From contig OW051495.1 in assembly GCA_932521035.1 (NCBI GenBank), positions 7,440,001 to 7,504,000 of the forward strand: DNA of 64,000 nt, written 5' to 3'. The notes under the pieces were generated by a model that was not told where the DNA came from, made no database searches, and worked only from the letters and a program-made list of their open reading frames with translations. This document shows, piece after piece, positions 57,701-64,000 of this stretch. How positions within the stretch are numbered: position 1 is the first letter of the stretch; each line of letters starts with the position of its first letter. Source of the DNA: Oscheius dolichura (lineage: Eukaryota > Nematoda > Chromadorea > Rhabditida > Rhabditidae). The translations under genes were made by a program, and so were the position numbers.

Positions 57701-58922
57701 CTTCCAACAAGAGCTGACATTCCCTCCTGGGTACTGCCAACTTGTGGGTGAAGCCTTCATAGATCTCCGGTTCTTCTTCCTTCTCCTCCTCCTCGTAATT
57801 ATAATCCGGATCATTTGCCTCGAATAAGTCTTCGTCCGCCTCGTTCCAATCCTTCTCCAGCATTTGAATATATAGCTCTCTATTTGTATCAGCCAAGTGG
57901 TCTACAGCCACGCTGTTCAGGTTGACATCTTTGGAAAGGGGATTGGCCCAGATGTCTGTCCGATCAAATCCTAATTCAGGGCTCTTTGCCAACTCCTCGA
58001 GCTCTTGTTCAATTTCCCGCTCGTCTTCCTCCTCTTCCAGTTCTTCTTCGGAACTCTCCCCGGAGGAGGAGAACTCCACCTCCTCTAACTCCTCCATAAC
58101 AAAGTCTGTGTCCTCTTCTTCATTTCCAAAATCCGCAACATAGAGGAAATTAGGAGCGCGACCACCGAGCTTGGGAATATCCACAGGTTTTAGGGGTACG
58201 GTTACCTAAAATGGACGGAGCTTAAATAAAGTTTTCGAATCGATTGTTTTCCAGGATTTTGATGGAATTGTTAGATGTATTTACATTCAAAATGTAGCCC
58301 AGAATTTTCTCTATAAAGTCTGCTATATTTTACAGTTTACTGTTTTAATGTGAAGAAATGGGAGGCTGCAAAACAAATTTGATTGAGAAAATGATTGAAA
58401 CCGGGAAAATAACGGTAAACCTCGATTTTTTAGAATTTTCTTGCAGTTTTTGGTAGTAAAATGTTCAGAAAAGCGTGTTCTTTTAACGTAAATAAAGGAA
58501 AATCCAATTCAACCATCATCTGCTAAAAATATGACAAAATTGAAAGCGAAAATGCCTGACCTTGCTTTTGGACCGAGTTAGTTTCTGTTCCGGTAATTCT
58601 GACGCATCAGCCAGTCCGATGGCTACTTTTAGCAGTTTTCCAGATTCCTCGGAGGCGATAATGTTCTAAAAATATAAAGAAAAATTTTAAAAAATCATGA
58701 ATTTTCCTTACTTTGACAATCTGTTTCCCCAATCTCCTCGATACATTATATTTCTCAGCTGTTTCGTCCATAAATTCATCAAATCTCTTCTCATCATCAG
58801 CGTCTAACCCACCTCTAAAAGAAAAACTCAAGCGATTATGGAGAAAAATAGACTTACGGGAGATCCTTTCCAATTTTGGATGGACCAGCCTTTTCCCGCT
58901 TCTTCACAATTTTGGACTCCAT
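51724..58922 (-). CDS. gon-4: GON-4/GON4L-like transcriptional regulator
   Basis: GON4L proteins are nuclear corepressor-associated factors; C. elegans gon-4 is needed for gonadogenesis. The N-terminus is MESKIVKKREKAGPSKIGKD (58922), then GLDADDEKRFDEFMDETAEK and NIIASEESGKLLKVAIGLAD followed by EQKLTRSKSK, the family's KLTRSK motif. A large acidic exon (about 58200-57580) follows, then exons with HKLAVPRRECQLLLEEAYYD. A conserved block at 56900-56380 contains a Myb/SANT-like unit (DSRWSPAEETLLLLGLIQFG, then TRTPAQICNHMSAFRK). Long, poorly conserved Pro/Glu-rich exons (56000-54400) lead to a helical PAH-like region near 54100-53750 (YPEVFGLIACLFPEEAIPRE). A final SANT-like exon (LTPTWTKELDMKIITAYNSV) ends RLKFLLSLLIS, TAA. 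The ATG follows TTTCAG, consistent with trans-splicing. The 3' third could in principle be a separate gene starting at 54778 (MAHLRDKRPYLDS), but the terminal domains fit one gon-4 protein. Confidence 0.75.
52998..53183 (+). repeat. Forward half-copy of the ACTAGTATGCC MITE in a gon-4 intron
   Basis: Starts ACTAGTATGCCTCCGGCGG and follows the family order (GACAGTCG, GAAACTTTCTGCTTCTC, CTGTCTGCTTTTGACCGTC, GAACAAACGACAGGTCTTAC), ending CTATTATTAGGATA. Confidence 0.7.
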
Positions 58923-60525
58923 TTTACATCTGAAATTTGGAATTAAAAAGCGTTATGAAATAGAAAATTACATAAAATATGGGAATAGCGAATATTGAAT
59001 TTGAAAATTTGCCCACTCGCGGCCCATTTGGGTCCACAGAGGTTTCTATGCGGCGGTTGCAAGCGCGGGTCAGTTTGGTGGATCAGAAGGGGGCGCAACG
59101 GAGCGGTGAGATGAACAGTGGACTTTATGAAGCCGTTTCGCTTTAAATGGAGCTCTGAAATAGTTACGGTAACGCCAAAACGGTCCTTGTATTCCCCAGG
59201 AGTCTCTTTGCCAAGGCCCACAACTTCTGGAGCCACTATGAACCCCAATATCCCGGTTGACAGCAGAGAACAACTTACTTTGCTACTTTGAGTTCCATAG
59301 GCTTATCTAGATTGTAGAAAAGATCCATTCGGCTATAGAATTATAAAAGCGTAGTTGTCGTGAGAGGGAAAGATGAAAATGAGCAAAAGAGCTTCCATGC
59401 TTCGCTTTTTAGGCGCACTGAACTGCATCAACCATTTATGGCTGGGAAAGCGAAAGGGGACAATAGAATGACGCGAAATAAAGATCCCACTGTATCTATT
59501 ATACATCCCGGGCAGGGGAAGATTTGTACTATCTGTTCACTTGTGATTTCGCAATTTCGACTTGGTAAGGCCTCTTTGAAGAACAATGGGTCGAATTGTA
59601 CAGGGTGGTCCAAAAAGTTTCCTAACACCTTTCGTATTTTCGTATTCTCCCGGTCTCGGCTTCGAATTCATCCAGATCTCCGTCGTTTAACGTTCGCGTC
59701 TGTGTCTATCGTTCGGAAACTGAGAAATCGGTTCCGTGTCTCTCCATGTCCACCGTAGTTAGCACTCCTTTTTAGAAGTTTCGCTGACCTTGCGCGTCTG
59801 CCGCCGATTGTTTCGTTGCTTCCTTCCTCGTGCAGTTTGGATAGTATCGAAAGATCCAAAAAAGGGGAGGAGAATCTTTTGAGAACTTATACTTTTTTGG
59901 AGTAGACAGTCTGCTCCTCAAAATAGGGGTTTGTCGAGGCGAAAAGAGGTGGAAATAATTGGGAAAAACCAAAGAACGCCTTTCAAGGGTGCGCTCTCTT
60001 GAATTGCTCACAGAATAGCAACACAGTAAGGTAAGAAGATAGTGAACACAGCGTCTTGTAGAGAAAAACGGGTGCTGCAAATGTACTATATATTTTATTG
60101 TCGCACTTTTTCTGTCCAGGTACGGATGCGGACAATCGGAATCGCCATAGAACCTTGTTGCGTTGAACCGCATTACACGCTTGAAAAAGTGCACGCGTGC
60201 ACTTATACTTTCAGCCGGTACCGGAGGATACATGACGGTAAAACTCGTATTTCACAGAAGAAATGTTTGTCTTATAGATGATTTTATCCTCTACTATACG
60301 CGACCCTATATGGTACATTTCTACTGGACAATGGATAGATCAGCTATGTAGTGCGAAATTGCGATATGTTTGTAAAACTCGAGCTACGGTCATTACTGCC
60401 TAGAGGTTGTATACCGCTGGATTTGAAGTAACTCCAGGGTATTTTTGAGTTGAAACAGTTGAATAAAGCTAAGTTGAATAAAACTTTATTATCTAGCACC
60501 TCGTACGAGATCACGGGGAAAGACA
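58923..60525. other. Intergenic region upstream of gon-4
   Basis: A possible tiny minus-strand gene begins at about 59328 (MDLFYNLDKPMELKVAK, then APFKAKRLHKVHCSSHRS after a GTAAGT intron), but I do not trust it. Near 59598 the string CAGGGTGGTCCAAAAAGTTT resembles a mariner-type terminal end with no partner found. The rest shows nothing. Confidence 0.35.
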
Positions 60526-63500
60526 CTATAATTGATATTTGGTCATGTATTGGCACTGCTTGATAAAGGCACTAAGGGCATTGTAGACATTTCGCCTAGG
60601 AGCGGAGGCATTTTCCAGGTGTTTCTTCATAAATTCGAGGAGTTCGTGAGCCTGAAACATTCAAAATAATATTAATATCGCTATTTTGAGTTAAAATTAA
60701 AGAAGCAGAAGAGTGAACGTACAATTTCCACAGATCTCGACAGTGCGGTGAGAAAGGTCTTCTGCTTATCCTGTCCAATGTTGGCGGTGACTCGAACGAT
60801 CGTATCCAGAATGGCGGTCATGGGTCCCAAACGGATCACTACCTCGGCCATAACAGTGTCAGGAGGATCCTTCAGAGAGGAGGTGGACGAAGTGCCGAAG
60901 AGACTGCCTGAAATGGGGGAATTAGTTCATTTGATAGATTTTCAAATTTATCACTTGAGAACCCACGATTAGTGCAATTCCATTCATTTTGATTTAATAG
61001 GTCCTGCAACGAAAGCGCGAAAACTTGGAAAGACCACCAAGGCCGAAACTTCGAAATTTCGCGAGATGTTCCCGTCAAAAAGTAAAGTTGACCTACCGAC
61101 AATATCGTCCGCCTTATCTCCAATCCTGTATCCCCTATAGACTTCCTCCAAAACATCATTCAAAAGGCGGGTGTCTTCCATGATAACGTAGAATGTCTTT
61201 GGCGTAGTCAGGTACACGGCTCGGGCAGCCAATATTCTCCTCATTTCTGGATATTTCTGAAATTGAAACCATAGGCAAGATTACCGATGACTTACGCCAA
61301 ATTTAAAGTTGTCAATCTCGACTAAACTTACCCTTTCCGGTAGATAGCGGACACGAAGATTCAATGCTACATAGGTGTCGACTTCTTGCTTTGTTGGAAG
61401 GTTTATAGCCGTAGTGGAGCCGGCCTTCTTCATTGTGGTATCCCAGAAGACGTTGAAGATGTCAATCATGTAGTCCTGAAACAGTGAACAGTAAAATAAA
61501 CAAGGATAATGGGTCCGTACCTCTGCATAAAGGACGAAAAGTCTTTTGACGTCGTCAAATGGCTCTCCAACTAAGAATTCCAACGGCAACCTATTAATCA
61601 TGTAGACCAGCGCCTTTGGAAGGAGGTTCTGAACAGATTCCTATTTTTAAAAGTCTAGATTTTCAGGTCATACCGTCCTATAGAAAGCCAAGAAAACAAC
61701 CAAGGCCTTTAAGTCCTTGTTCATTTTTTCTTGCACTTCGGAAGAGGAGATCTGCATCTGGGCTTGGTAGCCCATCGTGAGTAGGCGGATAATCTTGTGG
61801 CACAAGAGATCATCCATTGGTGATTTGCTCAAGAGTTTGGTCAGGCATTTTCTGAAAATTTCTCGGATTCAAATATTAAAAAGGGACGGAATTTACCTGA
61901 TGAACGGAGTAATCACATCAGCGTCTTCGGCAGAGAATGAATAGGAGATCTGGAGGAGGTTCTCCTCGAGGGAGTTCGTGATAAGACCGGGAGTGCCGTT
62001 CCTGTGCATGGCGACGACGGAGTGCCACATGTCGACACGGTTCATGCGGATGACATACTGAAAAGGGGGAGAATTAGGCTGGATTTAATGAATTGGAATG
62101 GAAATAAATATAGAAAACTACCGTATTCCCTAGAAAGGATGAAGAACCCTCGCCCACCAGGGATCCCAGTTCCGGCGATGTGGTAGCGCGCGCCAGTTGG
62201 ACTTTACTTGATTTTTAACCATTTCAGAGTTAGCTTTTAATGTTTGCAGCTTTCAGTTGATTTAAAATCAAGATTATCACAGAAAATTAGTAGAAAACCA
62301 GGGAATGGGGACGGAAATATGACTCGTCGGGGTACAACTTCGAATCGCGCGCCTTTCTGGCTTTTCTTGGGTTGCAAACTTCAAATTTTCTCCAGAAAGG
62401 ACGAAACGATACTGTGGGAATCCCATAGACTGTGCTGACCGCACCAACGGGCTTTTCTGTTAAAGAATATGGCAGCCAAAAGATTGAAAATGTCGATAAA
62501 ACAGTGTTCCTTACCTCCAGCATGATCTCAGCGAACCTATCTGCTCCGACCATTGCAATCTGCTCCAGTTCTTCTGGGCTCATCTTCTTCGTGATTTCTT
62601 GCTCATCACAACCGAGATCCAGTGCTTTTTGAAGAGTGGCTTCAGACGTAGAGATTGTCGTTTTCATCTTTTTCGGGGAGAAGATATCCTCGGTCGCTTT
62701 TCTCTTCACTGAAAAGGGAAGCTCAAAATCTAAGGCAAAAAGAACTCACATTGCCTTGCAGGAGCTTTAACTGGTCTTGAAATTGGCTGGGGGTCTACTA
62801 GATGTTGATTCTTGATTATTCTTGCTCTTGTAGTCTTTGTAGTCATTTTAGGCTCAATAATTTCAATTTTCTTGGCTTTTGCGGGGGCTCTGGTTCTGAC
62901 GGGAGTTTTCTTCTCTTCTACGACTTTCTCAGGCAGTCTAGAGTGTCCCGCAACGGGCACTTCAGGTCCCGAAGCCGCTTCTTCATTTACAGGCGCAGCA
63001 GTTCTTCCGCTTACGGTAGGAATCTTCATAGGACCAGGTTGTCTACCAGGAGGAGCTCTCTTATTTCCTGTAGAAGCCGACTGAAGCCTTTTAGCCATGG
63101 CTTTTGAGGCCTTCTCCACTTGGGACAGTAGACTCGTTTTTGCCATGGAAGCGGGAGCTTTTCTAACGTAGTGAGGCTAAAAACATCTCTTTTAAATTAG
63201 AAATGAAGGAAAAAATACCAATGAAACCTTAGGAACTGAAGCAGTAGTGGGTTGGGAGGGTCCAGGCAGCTCGGGGTCATCTTGGGTCTCCTCCGGGGCT
63301 TCTACCTGTTGAGGGGAAGGGTTCTGGTCCACCGCAGCCTCTTGTTCCTCGTCAGAAAGGGCAATATGTAGATCATTGGTGGCAAAGTGGACAAGAGCTT
63401 CGGCTGCTTCTTGTTGTTCATTTTTGGAAACCTGAAAAGGGAGAAATTGAGAAAATGAGTCCGTCTCCGTAGGTAATTGCCCATTTTTTGGCCCGTTCTA

Positions 63501-64000
63501 GGTCATTTTTGACCATTTTAACACGGATAAAAACTTGTTGATTTCTTTATTGAAGAACTGATCAAAATGAGCTATTTCCACAGAACCAGTGGCCCTAAAA
63601 TGGTCTCGAAATGTCCCTGACAGCCCACAGGATAGGAAAAATGGAGAAAACTCACATTGAGTACATCGATTTCCCCCTCATCTGATGAAGAAGAACAGGA
63701 GGAAGGAGAAGAAACAACATGGATCTTCTTCTTCTTCGGGGGTGAGATGACTTCCTCCTCGTCGTCGTCGCTGGTCAGTTGCAGATCATCTTGCACCGTG
63801 GGAATGGGCGTCTTTTCCTTGGGAGCTGGCTTCGGTTTCACTTCCCTAGCTGGTTTCGCTTCCGGTGAAGTCTTCGTCGGAGTCTAAAAATTTGATTTCG
63901 GCTTATTTTCAAGCGAAACAACTTACGTAACGAACGGTACTGGTTCTGTTTGCCCGAGTCACTCTCCTGGATGTTGACGGTTGGGGAACTTCTTGCCTAT
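60526..64000 (-). CDS. Large probable nuclear protein, 5' end outside the window
   Basis: Minus strand, partial at the window end. The N-terminal part visible is low complexity and charged: SRRVTRANRTSTVRY, DDLQLTSDDDEEEVISPPKK with KK, a serine-rich run, then basic/proline stretches (LQSASTGNKRAPPGRQPGPM; RTRAPAKAKKIEIIEPKMTT). Nuclear localisation signals are likely (KRKATEDIFSPKKMK). The C-terminal half (about 62690-60526) is helical and ordered: LGCDEQEITKKMSPEELEQI, YVIRMNRVDMWHSVVAMHRN, ALVVFLAFYRTNLLPKALVY, MINRLPLEFLVGEPFDDVKR and YLPERKYPEMRRILAARAVY. It ends QCQYMTKYQL, TAG, and suggests a HEAT- or MIF4G-like repeat fold. At least eleven exons are present. I do not recognise the family. 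A chromatin or RNA-processing scaffold is a guess from composition only. Confidence 0.6.

Noticed and set aside
57622-58143. ORFs opposite the acidic gon-4 exon (serine-rich plus-strand frame)
   Set aside because: They are the mirror image of GAG/GAA-rich coding sequence in gon-4; no independent signals.
58943-59328. Small minus-strand gene upstream of gon-4
   Set aside because: One plausible intron and a short basic product, but no signal peptide, domain or paralogue; too weak to annotate as a gene.
59598-59760. Mariner-type terminal sequence (CAGGGTGGTCCAAAAAGTTT)
   Set aside because: No inverted partner and no transposase remnant could be found in the neighbourhood.

Overview
The window is nuclear DNA from a nematode, most likely a free-living chromadorean/rhabditid. 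The reasons are many very short introns (about 36-60 bp) ending in TTTTAG or TTTTCAG, nematode chemoreceptor families (a Str-type and an Srg-like 7TM receptor), homologues of C. elegans gon-4 and ekl-4 (DMAP1), possible operon spacing, and many small palindromic DNA transposons. No gene was read from a database; all exon models were assembled by eye from translated blocks, splice sites and family motifs, so internal boundaries are approximate.

Layout. 0.7-20.3 kb is a gene-amplification region: a decayed C-terminal copy (723-2428), a divergent CDC48/p97 AAA-ATPase on the minus strand (3632-7717), a very large plus-strand gene (8669-17258) whose exons join membrane segments, an acidic linker, a P-loop domain resembling GB1/GBP-type GTPases and a long helical region, and a separate paralogue of its membrane module (17752-20264). 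20.7-22.4 kb holds two short secreted-peptide genes that converge: one with eight cysteines after a dibasic site, one Gly/Pro/His-rich. 23.2-31.3 kb is a Cys-loop ligand-gated ion channel gene. The intron between its second and third membrane segments carries a complete 5.9-kb Mutator-like (MULE) transposon with 969-bp terminal inverted repeats and a 9-bp target duplication.

31.7-35.0 kb holds a 5'-truncated Ty3/gypsy retrotransposon with a recognisable 3' LTR, abutting the 3' end of a small secreted or membrane-protein gene. 36.1-38.5 kb is an Srg-like receptor gene with two palindromic elements in one intron. 40.0-45.6 kb carries a RING/coiled-coil gene, a coiled-coil gene closely downstream of DMAP1, and a Str-type receptor. 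46.3-49.5 kb has one apparently complete SMYD-type SET/MYND gene followed by two broken copies. 49.96-50.21 kb is a detached two-exon fragment of an ion-channel paralogue. 50.9-51.7 kb is a secreted cysteine-containing protein converging on gon-4 (51.7-58.9 kb, minus). The last 3.5 kb is the 3' part of a large, probably nuclear protein of unknown family.

Housekeeping and chromatin genes (CDC48, DMAP1, gon-4, SMYD) are mixed with fast-evolving receptors, secreted peptides and recently active transposons. The items most worth following are the composite membrane/GTPase-like gene with partial duplicates on both sides, the ion channel with a nearly absent M3-M4 loop, and the intact-looking MULE inside it.
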